A stretch of DNA of 37,656 bases from Candidatus Epulonipiscium sp. (lineage in GTDB: Bacteria; Bacillota; Clostridia; Lachnospirales; Defluviitaleaceae): the NCBI GenBank assembly GCA_012518815.1, contig JAAYRK010000116.1, forward strand, positions 1 to 37,656, written 5' to 3'. How positions within the stretch are numbered: position 1 is the stretch's first letter; each line of letters begins with the position of its first letter. The notes beneath the pieces were generated by a model that ran no database searches, was not told the DNA's origin, and was given only the letters and a program-made list of their open reading frames with translations. The position numbers were made by a program, and so were the translations under genes. Shown piece after piece: positions 8,490 through 18,805 of this stretch.

Positions 8490-9239
8490 TCACAAAATAG
8501 TAAGAATTTCAGGTTCTCCATCTGTTATTGCAATGGTATGTTCATAATGTGCCGAGAGAGAACCGTCCCTGGTTATCACGCTGTTATCAGATAGTATCCT
8601 TACTTCGTAGGATCCCATATTTACCATAGGTTCAATAGCAAGCACCATACCTTTTACAAGCTTTGGCCCACGGCCAGGAACAGCAAAATTAGGTATTTGC
8701 GGTTCCTCGTGAAGCTTTCTTCCTATTCCGTGACCGGTTAAATCCCTTACTACAGAAAAACCATTTGCTTCTACATAGTTTTGTATAGCTGCAGAAATTT
8801 CATACAAGTGATTTCCTGCTCTTGCGTAACGTATTCCTTCGTAAAAGCTTTGCTTGGTAACTTCAATTAATCTTTTTGTTTCATCTGCTATTTCACCAAT
8901 GGCAATAGTCTTTGCTCCATCTGAATGAAATCCATCTAGACACACACCTATATCAATACTAATTATATCTCCATCTTTTACTTTCCTTTTAGAACTAGGA
9001 ATTCCATGGACAACTTCTTCATTGATTGATGTGCATATTGAAGCCGGAAAACCATATAATCCTTTAAATGAAGGAGTTGCACCCTGACTACGTATAAAAT
9101 CTTCAGCGATCTGATCCAATTCCTTTGTGGAAATACCCGATTTAAGTGCACTGATTAAGAGTTCGTGTGTTTTTGCTAAAATCCTACCTGCTTCTCGTAT
9201 CTTTCTAACTTCTTGGTCAGTTTTAATTGTTATTCCCAC
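8490..9239 (-). CDS. map: Methionine aminopeptidase, type I
   Basis: Removes the initiator methionine from nascent proteins after deformylation. 249 residues with the full set of metal and catalytic residues: His78, Asp96, Asp107, His170, Glu203 and Glu233 (motifs VVHGIP, SIDIGV, HSDGAKT, TGHGIG, AIEPMV and YEHTIAI). No N-terminal zinc extension is present, which indicates type Ia. GTG start shares one base with the adk stop (TAGTG), implying coupled translation. Confidence 0.97.
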   Translation of the reverse strand: MGITIKTDQEVRKIREAGRILAKTHELLISALKSGISTKELDQIAEDFIRSQGATPSFKGLYGFPASICTSINEEVVHGIPSSKRKVKDGDIISIDIGVCLDGFHSDGAKTIAIGEIADETKRLIEVTKQSFYEGIRYARAGNHLYEISAAIQNYVEANGFSVVRDLTGHGIGRKLHEEPQIPNFAVPGRGPKLVKGMVLAIEPMVNMGSYEVRILSDNSVITRDGSLSAHYEHTIAITDGEPEILTIL

Positions 9240-9889
9240 TATTTACTCACTTCCAATGCATCTTTAATCTTTTTCCCTATCTCTTCAACAGATCCAGTAC
9301 CTTCTATAGTTAAAAGTATTCCCCTTTTTTCATAGTAGTCAATCAAAGGCTTGGTTTGTTCTTCATATACTTGTAGTCTCTTTCTCACCGTTTCTTCTTT
9401 ATCATCTTCCCGAAGAATTAACTCACTTTCGCACTCATCACATATATCATCTTTTATAGGCTTTTTGTGCTCAACATGATAGGATGCACCACATTTAGGA
9501 CAAACTCTTCTACCGGCCATACGCTTAATAATAACCTCATCAGACACATCGATATTAACTACATTATCTAATCCTATTCCCAATTCTTCCAAAGCCTTAT
9601 CCAATGCCTGGGCTTGAGGAATAGTTCTTGGAAAGCCGTCTAAAATAAAGCCTTCTTTGCAATCATCTTCCTGAATGCGGCTCTTTACAATTTCGACTAC
9701 CAATTCATCTGGCACCAGTAAACCTTTATCCATATAATTTTTTGCTTCTTTCCCTAAATCGGTCTCATTTTTTATATGACTTCTTAAAATGTCACCGGTT
9801 GATATTTGAGGAATATTATATTCCTTAGAAAGAAGTAATGCATGAGTTCCTTTTCCTGCTCCCGGAGCACCCAACATAATAAGTCTCAT
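9239..9889 (-). CDS. adk: Adenylate kinase, zinc-lid form
   Basis: Interconverts ATP + AMP and 2 ADP. 216 residues. P-loop GAPGAGKGT at 7–15; AMP-binding STGDILR and DGFPRT; long LID domain with Cys130, Cys133, Cys150 and Cys153 (CPKCG...CDECE), which in Gram-positives bind structural zinc. It lies between secY and map as in the classic spc operon, with AGGAGGG before the ATG. Confidence 0.98.
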   Translation of the reverse strand: MRLIMLGAPGAGKGTHALLLSKEYNIPQISTGDILRSHIKNETDLGKEAKNYMDKGLLVPDELVVEIVKSRIQEDDCKEGFILDGFPRTIPQAQALDKALEELGIGLDNVVNIDVSDEVIIKRMAGRRVCPKCGASYHVEHKKPIKDDICDECESELILREDDKEETVRKRLQVYEEQTKPLIDYYEKRGILLTIEGTGSVEEIGKKIKDALEVSK

Positions 9890-9910
9890 AACGGTTCCCT
9901 CCTATTATTC

Positions 9911-11182
9911 TTAACCTAAAAAGCCTTTGTAGTGTCTCATTAACATTTGTGCTTCTATTTGTTTTACGGTTTCAAGTGCAACACCAACAACAATGATTAA
10001 TGATGTTCCACCAAATCCAATGCTCATCTTAAATATCCATTGAAGCACAATTGGAGTTAATGCAATTATAGCTAAGAAAAGTGCTCCTGCTAAGGTAATT
10101 TTATTAACAACCTTTGTTAAATATTCAGATGTGGGGTTTCCTGGTCTAATACCTGGAATAAAACCACCATTTTTCTTCATATTGTTTGCAACATCAATCG
10201 GATTAAATGAAACAGTTGAATAGAAGAATGTAAAGAATAATATAAGAAGTCCGTATAATACTGCTCCAACCGGATGTGTCCAGTTAATATAAGTTAAAAT
10301 TTTACTCCAAATACCTGTAGGATTAGGATTAACAAAATTAGTTATCATTATAGGAAATTGGAGTATAGAAGATGCAAAAATAACTGGTATTACTCCGGCA
10401 AGATTAACCTTAATTGGAATATGTGTCGATTGTCCGCCGTATACTTTTCTTCCTGCTGTTCTTTTTGCATATTGAACAGGAATTCTTCTCTCTCCACCTT
10501 GAATTAATACAACAAATGCTATCATTAGCACAAATAGTATTAATAATATAACAATACTAACAATTTTGTCTTTATAACTAAATAAGCTAGTAACTGCCAC
10601 AGGTAATCTTGAAACGATATTTACAAAAATAATCAAAGAGATACCATTTCCTATTCCTTTTTCTGTTACTTGCTCGCCAACCCACATTAAAAAAGCTGTA
10701 CCTGCCACAAATGAAATAATTACAATAATCCAAGTCCATATACTAGGATTAATTAATATGTTTTGGTTTCTAAGAGCAAATGTTGTTCCCCAAGCTTGTA
10801 ATGCAGCTAGGGCAACTGTTAAATACCTTGTATATTTATTAATCTTTTTTCTTCCTTCTTCTCCCTCTTTTGCAAGCTCTTCTATTTTAGGTATAGCAAT
10901 TTGCAAAAGTTGTAGAATAATTGATGCATTAATGTATGGTACAATACCTAATGCAAAAATAGTCATATTTTCAAATGCTCCACCAGAAATCATATTAATA
11001 AGCCCTAAAGGACCAGCTGCTTGCTGCTCAAGAATTTCCTTTACAACTGCAGCATTTACAAAAGGAGCAGGAATGTGGGCACCTATACGGATTACAAATA
11101 ACATAACCAAAGTATAGATTAATCTTTTTCTTAAATCTGGTATTTTCCAAACATTTCTAATAGCTTTTAGGGTTTCAGTCAC
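9911..11182 (-). CDS. secY: Preprotein translocase subunit SecY
   Basis: The ten-helix channel of the Sec translocon. 423 residues; hydrophobic segments run through the whole length, with a plug region near AGPLGLINMISGGAFENMTIFALGI and cytosolic loops carrying GGERRIPVQYAKR and NPTSEYLTKV. GTG start immediately follows the rplO TAG (no gap), and the end of rplO contains GGAGGTGAT, a full Shine-Dalgarno match, so translation is coupled. Its partner SecE is encoded near the other end of the window. Confidence 0.98.
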   Translation of the reverse strand: MTETLKAIRNVWKIPDLRKRLIYTLVMLFVIRIGAHIPAPFVNAAVVKEILEQQAAGPLGLINMISGGAFENMTIFALGIVPYINASIILQLLQIAIPKIEELAKEGEEGRKKINKYTRYLTVALAALQAWGTTFALRNQNILINPSIWTWIIVIISFVAGTAFLMWVGEQVTEKGIGNGISLIIFVNIVSRLPVAVTSLFSYKDKIVSIVILLILFVLMIAFVVLIQGGERRIPVQYAKRTAGRKVYGGQSTHIPIKVNLAGVIPVIFASSILQFPIMITNFVNPNPTGIWSKILTYINWTHPVGAVLYGLLILFFTFFYSTVSFNPIDVANNMKKNGGFIPGIRPGNPTSEYLTKVVNKITLAGALFLAIIALTPIVLQWIFKMSIGFGGTSLIIVVGVALETVKQIEAQMLMRHYKGFLG

Positions 11183-11623
11183 CTAAATCACCTCTGCTTT
11201 TCCACCGGCAGCTTCTATTTTTTCAACTGCACTTTTACTGTATTGATTCACCTTTACAGTCAATTTTTTATTTAGGTCTCCATTCCCAAGAATTTTTACT
11301 CCGTCTTTAGGATTTTTAATAACGCCTGCTTCTTTTAGTACATCTATAGTAACTTCTGTACCATCTTCAAATATATTTAAACGATCTACATTAATAGCAA
11401 TAATTTCTTTAGAATTTATATTTGTAAATCCTCTTTTAGGTAGTCGTCTGTAAAGAGGCATTTGTCCACCTTCAAAACCGGGTCTTACACCTTTACCTGC
11501 ACGAGCCTTTTGACCTTTATGTCCTTTTCCTGCAGTTTTTCCAAGACCTGAACCATGTCCTCTACCTTTTCTGGTTCGGTTTCGTTTGGCTCCTTCATTA
11601 GGCTTTAATTCACTTAAGTTCAT
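11183..11623 (-). CDS. rplO: 50S ribosomal protein L15 (uL15)
   Basis: 146 residues. Gly/Arg/Lys-rich extended N-terminus with [20 protein letters not shown], then [13 protein letters not shown], which thread through 23S rRNA in the family, and the C-terminal globular part ending [10 protein letters not shown]. The gene is directly abutted by secY. ATG start with AGGAGGTG ahead, 26 nt after rpmD. Confidence 0.98.
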   Translation of the reverse strand: MNLSELKPNEGAKRNRTRKGRGHGSGLGKTAGKGHKGQKARAGKGVRPGFEGGQMPLYRRLPKRGFTNINSKEIIAINVDRLNIFEDGTEVTIDVLKEAGVIKNPKDGVKILGNGDLNKKLTVKVNQYSKSAVEKIEAAGGKAEVI

Positions 11624-11649
11624 CTTGGCACCTCCTTTAAATCCTCAAT

Positions 11650-11832
11650 TTATATTTCTTCAACTTTCACCAAATGAGAAATTTTAGTAACCATTCCTCG
11701 GATAGCAGGATTGTCTTTTTGTTCAACAGTTTTATTTAATTTAGAAAGACCTAATGCTTTTGCTACTGCCTTTTGCTTAGCATTTGCTCCAATAGTAGAT
11801 TTTACTAGGGTTATTTTTAATTTATCTGCCAA
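11650..11832 (-). CDS. rpmD: 50S ribosomal protein L30 (uL30)
   Basis: 60 residues, the bacterial short form. The sequence LKITLVKSTIGANAKQKA followed by ALGLSKLNKTVEQKD is typical of L30. Starts with TTG, GGAGGG six bases upstream. It sits between rpsE (12 nt gap) and rplO, the universal spc order. Confidence 0.97.
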   Translation of the reverse strand: MADKLKITLVKSTIGANAKQKAVAKALGLSKLNKTVEQKDNPAIRGMVTKISHLVKVEEI

Positions 11833-11844
11833 TGCAATCCCTCC

Positions 11845-12354
11845 TTATCCTAATAACTCTTCTAATGATTTACCACGTAACTTTGCAACTTCTGAGGGAT
11901 CTTTAATACTTTTTAATCCTTCCATAGTTGCATTTACAACATTACGCTTATTATTGGAACCTAGGGATTTTGTTCTTATATTTCGAACACCAGCTAATTC
12001 AAGAACTGCACGAACAGGACCACCTGCAATAACTCCTGTTCCTTCAGGTGCTGGTTTTAATAGTACTCTTGAGCTTCCAAATTCTCCAATGAATTCATGA
12101 GGTAAACTATCATTTTCATCTCTAGGAACATAAATAATATTTTTCTTTGCATCATCTATAGCTTTTTTTATCGCATCGGGGATTTCTGTTGCTTTTCCTA
12201 ATCCCGCACCTACATGACCGTTTTCGTCACCAACAACTACTAAAGCAGAAAATCTAAAATTTCGTCCACCTTTAACTACTTTAGTAACTCTCTTTATTGT
12301 AACTACTCTTTCTTTTAAGTCTAAAGAATTTACGTCTATTTTACTATTAGCCAT
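11845..12354 (-). CDS. rpsE: 30S ribosomal protein S5 (uS5)
   Basis: 169 residues. N-terminal double-stranded-RNA-like fold holds the spectinomycin-linked loop ([14 protein letters not shown], Lys/Gly/Gly/Arg intact). The C-terminal lobe contains [19 protein letters not shown] and [11 protein letters not shown]5 works with S4 at the mRNA entrance. AAGGAGGG precedes the ATG, 16 nt after rplR. Confidence 0.98.
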   Translation of the reverse strand: MANSKIDVNSLDLKERVVTIKRVTKVVKGGRNFRFSALVVVGDENGHVGAGLGKATEIPDAIKKAIDDAKKNIIYVPRDENDSLPHEFIGEFGSSRVLLKPAPEGTGVIAGGPVRAVLELAGVRNIRTKSLGSNNKRNVVNATMEGLKSIKDPSEVAKLRGKSLEELLG

Positions 12355-12370
12355 TCGATTCCCTCCTTTA

Positions 12371-12739
12371 CTAGATTTTTAATCCAGCTTCTCTAGCTGC
12401 ATCCGCTAATGCTTTTACCTTACCGTGATATACATATCCGCCACGATCAAAAACAACTTCATTTAATCCTTTATCTAACGCTCTTTTAGCAACTAATTCT
12501 CCTACTAGTTTTGCAGCTTCAACATTATTAGTTTTTTCTAATTTTGAAGATAGTTCTTTGTCTACTGTTGAAGCAGAAACTAAAGTATGACCTTTTGTAT
12601 CATCAATAATTTGTGCATAAATGTGTTTATCACTTCTAAAAACTGATAGTCTTGGTTTTTCTGAAGTACCAAAAATCTTTTTTCTTACTTTTAGGTGTTT
12701 TTTCACACGAATCTCAGAACGTGGTACCTTTTTTATCAT
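12371..12739 (-). CDS. rplR: 50S ribosomal protein L18 (uL18)
   Basis: 122 residues, normal for this 5S rRNA-binding protein. Motifs [18 protein letters not shown] and [26 protein letters not shown] identify the family. ATG start about 7 nt from AGGGGTGA, 21 nt after rplF. Confidence 0.98.
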   Translation of the reverse strand: MIKKVPRSEIRVKKHLKVRKKIFGTSEKPRLSVFRSDKHIYAQIIDDTKGHTLVSASTVDKELSSKLEKTNNVEAAKLVGELVAKRALDKGLNEVVFDRGGYVYHGKVKALADAAREAGLKI

Positions 12740-12760
12740 ACGGATTTCACCCCTTTTCTA

Positions 12761-13297
12761 TTACTTGCCTGTTTTACCTTCTTTACGTCTGATTACTTCA
12801 TCAATATATTTTATTCCTTTTCCTTTATATGGCTCTGGAGGACGTTTAGCTCTAATCTCTGCTGCATATTGACCAACTTTTTCTTTATTTATACCACTAA
12901 CAGTTATTTTGTTTCCGTCAACAGCACTTTCAACACCCTCAGGATCTTCCATTTCGACTGGATGTGAATATCCTAATGTTAATACAAGTTTTTTACCTTG
13001 TTTTTGTGCTCTATATCCTACACCATTTATTTCTAATACTTTTGTAAAACCATTAGTTACTCCTTCTACCATGTTATTAACAAGGGTTCTTGTTAAACCA
13101 TGTAGGCATCTATGTTTCTTTAAATCACTTGGTCTTTTTACTATTATTTCATTATCTTCAATTGAGATAATCATTTCTTCTGATAATTTTTGTTCTAAAG
13201 AACCTTTTGGTCCTTTTACTGATACAAAGTTTCCTTCTCCGATTTTTACTTCAACACCGGATGGAATTGCAATCGGTAATTTACCAATTCGTGACAT
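12761..13297 (-). CDS. rplF: 50S ribosomal protein L6 (uL6)
   Basis: 178 residues made of two repeated L6 domains, seen as [17 protein letters not shown] at the start and the C-terminal [24 protein letters not shown] motif that contacts the sarcin–ricin loop region. AAGGAGGTG precedes the ATG. It follows rpsH after a 53-nt gap, somewhat longer than its neighbours. Confidence 0.98.
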   Translation of the reverse strand: MSRIGKLPIAIPSGVEVKIGEGNFVSVKGPKGSLEQKLSEEMIISIEDNEIIVKRPSDLKKHRCLHGLTRTLVNNMVEGVTNGFTKVLEINGVGYRAQKQGKKLVLTLGYSHPVEMEDPEGVESAVDGNKITVSGINKEKVGQYAAEIRAKRPPEPYKGKGIKYIDEVIRRKEGKTGK

Positions 13298-13350
13298 GGT
13301 CGCACCTCCTTAAGCGTATTAACCATAATTTATCTAACAATGATTTATAA

Positions 13351-13752
13351 TTACCAAATAAACGCAACTACTTCTCCACCAATGCCTTCTTTTCTAGCAT
13401 CTCTATCTGTTAAAAGTCCTTTGCTTGTTGAAATAATTGCAGTTCCAAGTCCACCTAATACCTTAGGCAATTCATCCTTGCCTACGAACACTCTAAGACC
13501 TGGTTTTGAAATTCTTTTTAGTCCAGAAATAACTTTTTCGTTTTTATCTTCACCGTATTTTAATGTAATACGGATTGTTTTATTTGAACCATTTTCTATA
13601 ATTTCATAACCTTTAATGTAACCTTCGTTTAATAAAATCTCAGAAATCGCTTTTTTCATTTTTGAAGCAGGTATATCTACCGTATCGTGTTTTGCAACAT
13701 TAGCATTTCTGATTCTTGTTAACATATCAGCAATTGGATCGCTCATTGTCAT
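13351..13752 (-). CDS. rpsH: 30S ribosomal protein S8 (uS8)
   Basis: 133 residues with start [18 protein letters not shown], the family N-terminus. The open frame extends 32 codons further upstream into rpsN, but AAGGAGGT lies 7 nt before the chosen ATG, so the extension is not used. C-terminal signature [22 protein letters not shown]8 binds helix 21 of 16S rRNA and represses the spc operon in E. coli through a site near rplE; I see no such site here. Confidence 0.97.
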   Translation of the reverse strand: MTMSDPIADMLTRIRNANVAKHDTVDIPASKMKKAISEILLNEGYIKGYEIIENGSNKTIRITLKYGEDKNEKVISGLKRISKPGLRVFVGKDELPKVLGGLGTAIISTSKGLLTDRDARKEGIGGEVVAFIW

Positions 13753-13771
13753 TGAATGTACCTCCTTCCTT

Positions 13772-13957
13772 TTACCAGCTTGCTTTTTTAACTCCTGGAA
13801 TTTCACCTTTATATGCCAATTCTCTAAAGCAAATACGACATACACCAAATTTTCTTAAATATCCGTGAGGTCTTCCACAAATTCTACAACGATTATAAGC
13901 TCTTGTAGAAAACTTCGGCTTACGTTGTTGCTTAATCCTCATTGACTTTTTTGCCAT
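13772..13957 (-). CDS. rpsN: 30S ribosomal protein S14, zinc-type (uS14 type Z)
   Basis: 61 residues, the short zinc form. Ligands are Cys24, Cys27, Cys40 and Cys43 ([10 protein letters not shown] and CRICFRELA). AAGGAGGG ahead of ATG; 16 nt after rplE. The longer zinc-free S14 paralogue that some Firmicutes induce under zinc starvation is not in this window. Confidence 0.98.
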   Translation of the reverse strand: MAKKSMRIKQQRKPKFSTRAYNRCRICGRPHGYLRKFGVCRICFRELAYKGEIPGVKKASW

Positions 13958-13973
13958 GGTTACCCTCCTTCTA

Positions 13974-14513
13974 CTACTTTCTGAATGGCATTCCGAATAA
14001 TCTTAATAATTCACGAGCTTCCTCGTCTGTTTTTGCTGTGGTAACAAAAATAATATCCATACCTCTAATTTTGTCTACTTTATCAAATTCAATTTCCGGA
14101 AAAATTAATTGTTCTTTAATTCCTAATGAATAATTTCCTCTTCCGTCAAAAGCATCAGGATTAACCCCTCTAAAGTCGCGGACACGAGGTAATGCTAAAC
14201 TAATTAAACGATCTACAAAATCATACATTCTATTTCCACGAAGGGTTACCTTACATCCTATTGGCATGCCTTCACGAATTTTAAATGCCGCAACAGATTT
14301 TTTAGCCTTTGTAATAATTGGTTTTTGTCCGGAAATAATAGTTAAATCATTAACTGCTGATTCTAAAACTTTTGGATTATCTTTTGCTTCACCAACACCC
14401 ATATTGATAACAACTTTTTCAATTCTGGGCACTTGTAATTTATTTTTATAACCAAATTTTTTCATCATTTGTTCTACGATTTCATTTTCATAGATTTCTC
14501 TTACTCTACTCAA
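13974..14513 (-). CDS. rplE: 50S ribosomal protein L5 (uL5)
   Basis: 179 residues, normal for this 5S rRNA-binding protein of the central protuberance. Diagnostic stretches are [38 protein letters not shown] and [20 protein letters not shown]. Start codon is TTG, with GGAGGG six nt upstream; no ATG near it fits the family N-terminus. Confidence 0.97.
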   Translation of the reverse strand: MSRVREIYENEIVEQMMKKFGYKNKLQVPRIEKVVINMGVGEAKDNPKVLESAVNDLTIISGQKPIITKAKKSVAAFKIREGMPIGCKVTLRGNRMYDFVDRLISLALPRVRDFRGVNPDAFDGRGNYSLGIKEQLIFPEIEFDKVDKIRGMDIIFVTTAKTDEEARELLRLFGMPFRK

Positions 14514-14533
14514 AGCTTACCCTCCTTCCGTTA

Positions 14534-14881
14534 TTAGTCAATCACTTCTCCAGTAGATTTTGCTACTCTATATCGAACCTTTTTTGGTCGGCCATTTCTC
14601 TCTTCAGTTACAACTTTAATTCCCAATCTAGTTGGTGTTCCCTTATGAAGGTACATTACATTTGAAATATGAATAGAACCTTCTCGTTTAACAATTCCAC
14701 CTTGTCCCATGGGATTTGCTTTTTGATGTTTTGTAATCATGTTTACGCCTTCAACTATAACACGGCCTTTTTTACGATCTATTTTTAAAATTTTACCTTC
14801 ATGATCTTGAAATTCCCCAGACATAACACGTACTTTATCGCCCACTCTGAGTTTTGTATTTACTTTGTTCTCATTTTTCAC
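14534..14881 (-). CDS. rplX: 50S ribosomal protein L24 (uL24)
   Basis: 115 residues. KOW motif near the N-terminus (RVGDKVRVMSGEFQDHEGKI), followed by GVNMITKHQK and the conserved region ending VRYRVAKSTGEVID. L24 starts large-subunit assembly near the tunnel exit. GTG start, with AAGGAGGTG six nt upstream; an earlier in-frame GTG overlaps that ribosome site and is rejected. Confidence 0.96.
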   Translation of the reverse strand: MKNENKVNTKLRVGDKVRVMSGEFQDHEGKILKIDRKKGRVIVEGVNMITKHQKANPMGQGGIVKREGSIHISNVMYLHKGTPTRLGIKVVTEERNGRPKKVRYRVAKSTGEVID

Positions 14882-14894
14882 TAGAAACACCTCC

Positions 14895-15263
14895 TTATAG
14901 TACTTCTGGTGCCAAGGATAATATTTTCATATATTTCTTTTCTCTTAATTCTCTCGCAACTGGCCCAAAAATACGAGTTCCTCTTGGATTCTTATCTTCT
15001 TTTATTATTACAGCTGCATTCTCATCAAATTTTATATAAGAACCATCTTGTCTTCTAACACCTTTTACAGTTCTAACAATTACCGCTCTTACAATTTCAC
15101 CTTTTTTAACAACACCGCCGGGTGTTGCATCTTTAACGGAAGCAACGATAACATCTCCAATATTAGCATATCTAACTTTAGAGCCACCCAATACACGAAT
15201 GCATAATAATTCTTTCGCACCAGTATTGTCTGCTACTTTAACTCTACTTTCTTGTTGAATCAT
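14895..15263 (-). CDS. rplN: 50S ribosomal protein L14 (uL14)
   Basis: 122 residues, the invariant bacterial length. Starts [18 protein letters not shown] and contains the conserved [21 protein letters not shown] block, which forms intersubunit bridges. GGAGGG before the ATG; first of the spc genes proper, 26 nt after rpsQ. Confidence 0.98.
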   Translation of the reverse strand: MIQQESRVKVADNTGAKELLCIRVLGGSKVRYANIGDVIVASVKDATPGGVVKKGEIVRAVIVRTVKGVRRQDGSYIKFDENAAVIIKEDKNPRGTRIFGPVARELREKKYMKILSLAPEVL

Positions 15264-15289
15264 TATTTACCCTCCTTTCGAGCGAGAAA

Positions 15290-15547
15290 TTATTTTGCTT
15301 TTTCAACGATTGAAACCAATCTCCATCTCTTTTCTTTAGAGAGGGGTCTTGTTTCCATAACTTTTACACGATCGCCAACTTTACATTCATTATTTTCATC
15401 ATGGGCTTTCAATTTATAAGTTCTTTTTATAATTTTCCCGTATAAAGGATGCTTTACGTTATTTTCAACAGCAACAACGATTGTTTTATCCATTTTGTCG
15501 CTGACAACTTTACCAATCATTGTCTTGCGAAGATTTCTTTCTTCCAC
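15290..15547 (-). CDS. rpsQ: 30S ribosomal protein S17 (uS17)
   Basis: 85 residues from a GTG start that lies 8 nt after AAAGGAGG. The open frame continues seven codons upstream through the ribosome site, so the longer form is unlikely. OB-fold signatures: [36 protein letters not shown] and [18 protein letters not shown]. Primary 16S binder of the 5' domain. Confidence 0.96.
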   Translation of the reverse strand: MEERNLRKTMIGKVVSDKMDKTIVVAVENNVKHPLYGKIIKRTYKLKAHDENNECKVGDRVKVMETRPLSKEKRWRLVSIVEKAK

Positions 15548-15574
15548 AGTGAATTCCTCCTTTCGCAACTATTA

Positions 15575-15778
15575 CTAAGCCTTTGCTCTCTCTGTAATAA
15601 CCGTTTGAATCCTTGCAATATTTTTTCTAACTTCATTAATTCTTGCAGTATTGCTTAATTGATTTGTAGCATTTTGAAATCTTAGATTAAAAAGCTCTTT
15701 TTTTGCGGAAACTAAATCTAAGTTTAATTCATCTATTGTTTTGTTTCTTAATTCATCTAAATATGCTTTACTTTTCAC
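15575..15778 (-). CDS. rpmC: 50S ribosomal protein L29 (uL29)
   Basis: 67 residues from a GTG start ([14 protein letters not shown]), the usual size. Two long helices are predicted, with [20 protein letters not shown] in the centre. L29 borders the tunnel exit and is the docking site for signal recognition particle and trigger factor in the family. It overlaps the 3' end of rplP by 11 nt, which points to coupled translation; a GGTGAT stretch serves as a weak ribosome site. Confidence 0.94.
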   Translation of the reverse strand: MKSKAYLDELRNKTIDELNLDLVSAKKELFNLRFQNATNQLSNTARINEVRKNIARIQTVITERAKA

Positions 15779-16208
15779 TGCTATCACCGTCCATTTCTTG
15801 TTCTGCACGTGATACTATTTTACATTTAATAGGTAATTTGTGCATTGCAAGACGCAAAGCTTCTTTTGCTGTGTCTTTATTTACTCCTGCAATCTCAAAC
15901 ATTACTCTATCAGGCTTTACAACTGCTACCCAGTATTCTGGAGATCCTTTACCTTTACCCATACGAGTTTCCGCTGGTTTTTGTGTTACTGGTTTGTCTG
16001 GAAAAATTTTAATCCAAACTTTACCACCACGTCTAATATATCTTGTCATAGCAATACGTGCTGCTTCTATTTGATTGGAAGTAATCCAGCCAGGCTCTAA
16101 AGCTACAATACCGAATTCTCCGTAAGTAATTTTATTACCACGATTAGCTCTGCCTGTCATACGTCCTCTAAATTGCTTACGACGTTTTACTCTTTTAGGC
16201 ATTAACAT
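15768..16208 (-). CDS. rplP: 50S ribosomal protein L16 (uL16)
   Basis: 146 residues starting [15 protein letters not shown], the expected family start; AAGGAGAG lies 7 nt before it. [24 protein letters not shown] and [20 protein letters not shown] are diagnostic. L16 helps position tRNA in the A site. The start lies 14 nt inside the end of rpsC, an overlap shared with few other pairs in the cluster. Confidence 0.97.
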   Translation of the reverse strand: MLMPKRVKRRKQFRGRMTGRANRGNKITYGEFGIVALEPGWITSNQIEAARIAMTRYIRRGGKVWIKIFPDKPVTQKPAETRMGKGKGSPEYWVAVVKPDRVMFEIAGVNKDTAKEALRLAMHKLPIKCKIVSRAEQEMDGDSSEK

Positions 16209-16866
16209 TATCAATCTCTCCTTCCTTTTTTGCTTTCTGAGGAAGAATTTCACCTTTATATATCCATACCTTTACGCCGATTTTACCGTAGGTTGTATCA
16301 GCTTCAGCAAATCCATATTCGATATCTGCCCTTAAAGTTTGAAGAGGTATGGTGCCTTCATGGTAGTGTTCTGTACGTGCAATTTCTGCACCACCTAAAC
16401 GGCCTGAACAAGCTACTTTAATTCCTTTTGCTCCATTCTTCATTGCTCTTCCCATAACTTGTTTCATTGCTCTTCTAAAGGAAACACGGTTTTCTAATTG
16501 AAGTGCAACGTTTTCAGCTACTAATTGAGCATCTATTTCAGGCTTCTTCACTTCAATAATATTTACCATTACTTTATTGTTTGTCATTTTTTGAAGCTCA
16601 TTACGGAGTTGTTCTATTGAAGCTCCTCCCTTACCAATTACAATACCTGGTTTGGAGGTATGAACATGTATTTTAACTCTTTCAGCCGCTCTTTCAATAT
16701 CAATTTTTGAAATTCCTGCATCATAAAGCTTTTTCTTAATATAACTTCGTAATTTATTGTCTTCGATTAATAAATCGGCAAAATCTTTCTTAGATGCGTA
16801 CCACTTTGCACTCCAGTCTTTAATTATGCCGACTCTTAATCCATTGGGATTAACTTTTTGTCCCAT
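16195..16866 (-). CDS. rpsC: 30S ribosomal protein S3 (uS3)
   Basis: 223 residues starting [17 protein letters not shown] domain with the GxxG loop in [17 protein letters not shown] (about residues 75–90). C-terminal S3 domain with [21 protein letters not shown] and the [17 protein letters not shown] block, part of the mRNA entry channel. AAGGAGG lies 6 nt before ATG; an in-frame TTG two codons earlier is less likely. Confidence 0.97.
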   Translation of the reverse strand: MGQKVNPNGLRVGIIKDWSAKWYASKKDFADLLIEDNKLRSYIKKKLYDAGISKIDIERAAERVKIHVHTSKPGIVIGKGGASIEQLRNELQKMTNNKVMVNIIEVKKPEIDAQLVAENVALQLENRVSFRRAMKQVMGRAMKNGAKGIKVACSGRLGGAEIARTEHYHEGTIPLQTLRADIEYGFAEADTTYGKIGVKVWIYKGEILPQKAKKEGEIDNVNA

Positions 16867-16880
16867 ACTCAACCTCCTTA

Positions 16881-17267
16881 TTATCTTTCATTCAGTACAA
16901 TTGAAATATGACTGGTTTGCTTATCAATACGATATGCTCTTCCTTGTGCTCTAGGACGAATTCTTTTCATTTTTGGTCCTTGATTTGCATATGCTTCTTC
17001 AATAAATAGACTTTCTCTATCTAATTCATGATTATTTTCAGCATTTGCTATTGCTGATTTTAATAACTTTTCTATAATTCTTGCAGCCTTTCTTGGTGTG
17101 TATGCAAGAATTGCTAATGCTTCGTCAGCTTTTTTACCTTTTATAGTATCAAGAACAATTTTAGCCTTTGAAGCAGATACTCGTGCATATCTTACATGCG
17201 CCTTTGGCCTTGTATCTTTATTTTGATTTCTTTCCTTTTTTATTTGACTTCTATGCCCTTTAGCCAT
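16881..17267 (-). CDS. rplV: 50S ribosomal protein L22 (uL22)
   Basis: 128 residues. The core [16 protein letters not shown]-like segment (seen as [18 protein letters not shown]) and the tunnel-lining loop region [21 protein letters not shown] are intact; changes in that loop give macrolide resistance in other species, and none is evident here. A lysine-rich N-terminal extension ([18 protein letters not shown]) precedes the usual start, as in some Clostridia. GGAGGG before the ATG. Confidence 0.97.
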   Translation of the reverse strand: MAKGHRSQIKKERNQNKDTRPKAHVRYARVSASKAKIVLDTIKGKKADEALAILAYTPRKAARIIEKLLKSAIANAENNHELDRESLFIEEAYANQGPKMKRIRPRAQGRAYRIDKQTSHISIVLNER

Positions 17268-17291
17268 GAAGCGACCCTCCTTCCATCAAAC

Positions 17292-17576
17292 TTAACGAAC
17301 TGATGATTTCTTTTCAGCATTTTTCCCATGGCCTCTATAAACTCTTGTTAATGCAAATTCACCTAATTTATGTCCTACCATATCTTCTGTAATATATACT
17401 GGAACATGTTTTCTCCCATCATGAACTGCTATTGTATGCCCAACCATTTGAGGGAAAATTGTAGAACGACGGGACCATGTCTTAATAACCTTCTTTTCTC
17501 CGTTTTTATTCATTTCTTCAATTGCTTTTAGCAAATGATCATCGGCAAAAGGTCCTTTTTTCAGAGAACGAGCCAT
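17292..17576 (-). CDS. rpsS: 30S ribosomal protein S19 (uS19)
   Basis: 94 residues, typical. [20 protein letters not shown], the [29 protein letters not shown] centre and [17 protein letters not shown] identify it. S19 sits in the 30S head with S13. AAGGAGG before ATG; 44 nt after rplB. Confidence 0.98.
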   Translation of the reverse strand: MARSLKKGPFADDHLLKAIEEMNKNGEKKVIKTWSRRSTIFPQMVGHTIAVHDGRKHVPVYITEDMVGHKLGEFALTRVYRGHGKNAEKKSSVR

Positions 17577-17620
17577 AATTATCCTCCTTCCGACTCTAAA
17601 ATCTATGAGATTTACAATGC

Positions 17621-18451
17621 TTATTTAGTTCTTCTATGAAGAATATACTTATTAGACTCTTTATTCTTCTTTCTTGTCTTATATCCAAGTGCAGGTTTGC
17701 CCCAAGGTGTAACTGGTCCAGGACGACCGATAGGTGCCTTTCCTTCTCCACCACCATGTGGGTGATCGTTAGGATTCATAACTGAACCACGAACTGTTGG
17801 ACGGAATCCCATATGACGTTTTCTTCCTGCCTTACCTACAGTAACAAGTTCATGTTCGATATTACCTACTTGCCCTATAGTAGCTCTACATTCGATAGGA
17901 AGTAATCTAGTTTCTCCAGAAGGTAATTTAACTGTTGCATATTTTCCTTCCTTTGCCATTAATTGAGCTTCCGCACCTGCTGAACGAACAAGTTGTCCAC
18001 CCTTACCAGGTTTCATTTCAATGTTATGAATAGTTGTACCAACAGGAATGTTTTTCATAGGAAGAGAATTTCCTATTCTAATTTCAGCGGTTTCACCATT
18101 CATTATTTTATCTCCAACTTTTAAACCTTTTGGTGCAAGGATATATCTTTTTTCACCGTCAACATATTGTAATAAAGCAATATTTGCTGTTCTATTTGGA
18201 TCATACTCAATAGAAGCAACTCTTGCTGGAATACCGTCTTTATTTCTCTTAAAGTCGATTATTCTATATTTAACTTTTGCTCCGCCTCCACGATGGCGAA
18301 CTGTTATTTTACCTTGATTATTTCTACCTGCATTTTTCTTTAAAGATATAACTAAGGACTTCTCAGGAGTGGTCTTAGTTATTTCTTCAAAGCTTAAAGA
18401 AGTCATATGCCTTCTCGAAGGGGTATAGGGTTTATATTTTTTAATACCCAT
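17621..18451 (-). CDS. rplB: 50S ribosomal protein L2 (uL2)
   Basis: 276 residues, the standard length. L2 is needed for subunit joining and peptidyl transfer. Family features: [19 protein letters not shown], the RNA-binding OB and SH3-like domains, and the conserved loop [22 protein letters not shown] with the universally conserved His. Two in-frame ATGs are six nt apart; the second is preferred because AGGAG is 9 nt away and the family begins MGIK. Confidence 0.98.
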   Translation of the reverse strand: MGIKKYKPYTPSRRHMTSLSFEEITKTTPEKSLVISLKKNAGRNNQGKITVRHRGGGAKVKYRIIDFKRNKDGIPARVASIEYDPNRTANIALLQYVDGEKRYILAPKGLKVGDKIMNGETAEIRIGNSLPMKNIPVGTTIHNIEMKPGKGGQLVRSAGAEAQLMAKEGKYATVKLPSGETRLLPIECRATIGQVGNIEHELVTVGKAGRKRHMGFRPTVRGSVMNPNDHPHGGGEGKAPIGRPGPVTPWGKPALGYKTRKKNKESNKYILHRRTK

Positions 18452-18505
18452 TTTCATTCACTCCTTTCAATACCTGTTACACGCTACCTAGTGTTTCATA
18501 TCAAA

Positions 18506-18805
18506 TTACATTCCTTCAAAGAATTCAATATCTTTACTTTCTTCAGTTAATTGAACAATTGCTTTTTTAGTTTTCGCTGTTTTACCAACAATCATACCTC
18601 TTCTTTTTGGTTTCCCATCTTGATTAAGAGTATTAACCTTTTTAACTTTTACACCTTCGAACATTTTTTCTACAGCTTCTTTAATTTGATTTTTTGTTGC
18701 TGTAGGATGTACTAAGAAGGTGTATTTTTTGTCTGCCATTAGGTTCATACTTTTTTCGGTAATAACCGGCTTTAAAATGACATCATAATATTTTAAATCA
18801 GCCAT
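18506..18805 (-). CDS. rplW: 50S ribosomal protein L23 (uL23)
   Basis: 99 residues. [13 protein letters not shown] at the start and [24 protein letters not shown] are diagnostic; the extended loop [17 protein letters not shown] follows. L23 is the docking site for trigger factor at the tunnel exit. Its ATG overlaps the rplD stop by one base (TAATG), so the two are translationally coupled. Confidence 0.98.
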   Translation of the reverse strand: MADLKYYDVILKPVITEKSMNLMADKKYTFLVHPTATKNQIKEAVEKMFEGVKVKKVNTLNQDGKPKRRGMIVGKTAKTKKAIVQLTEESKDIEFFEGM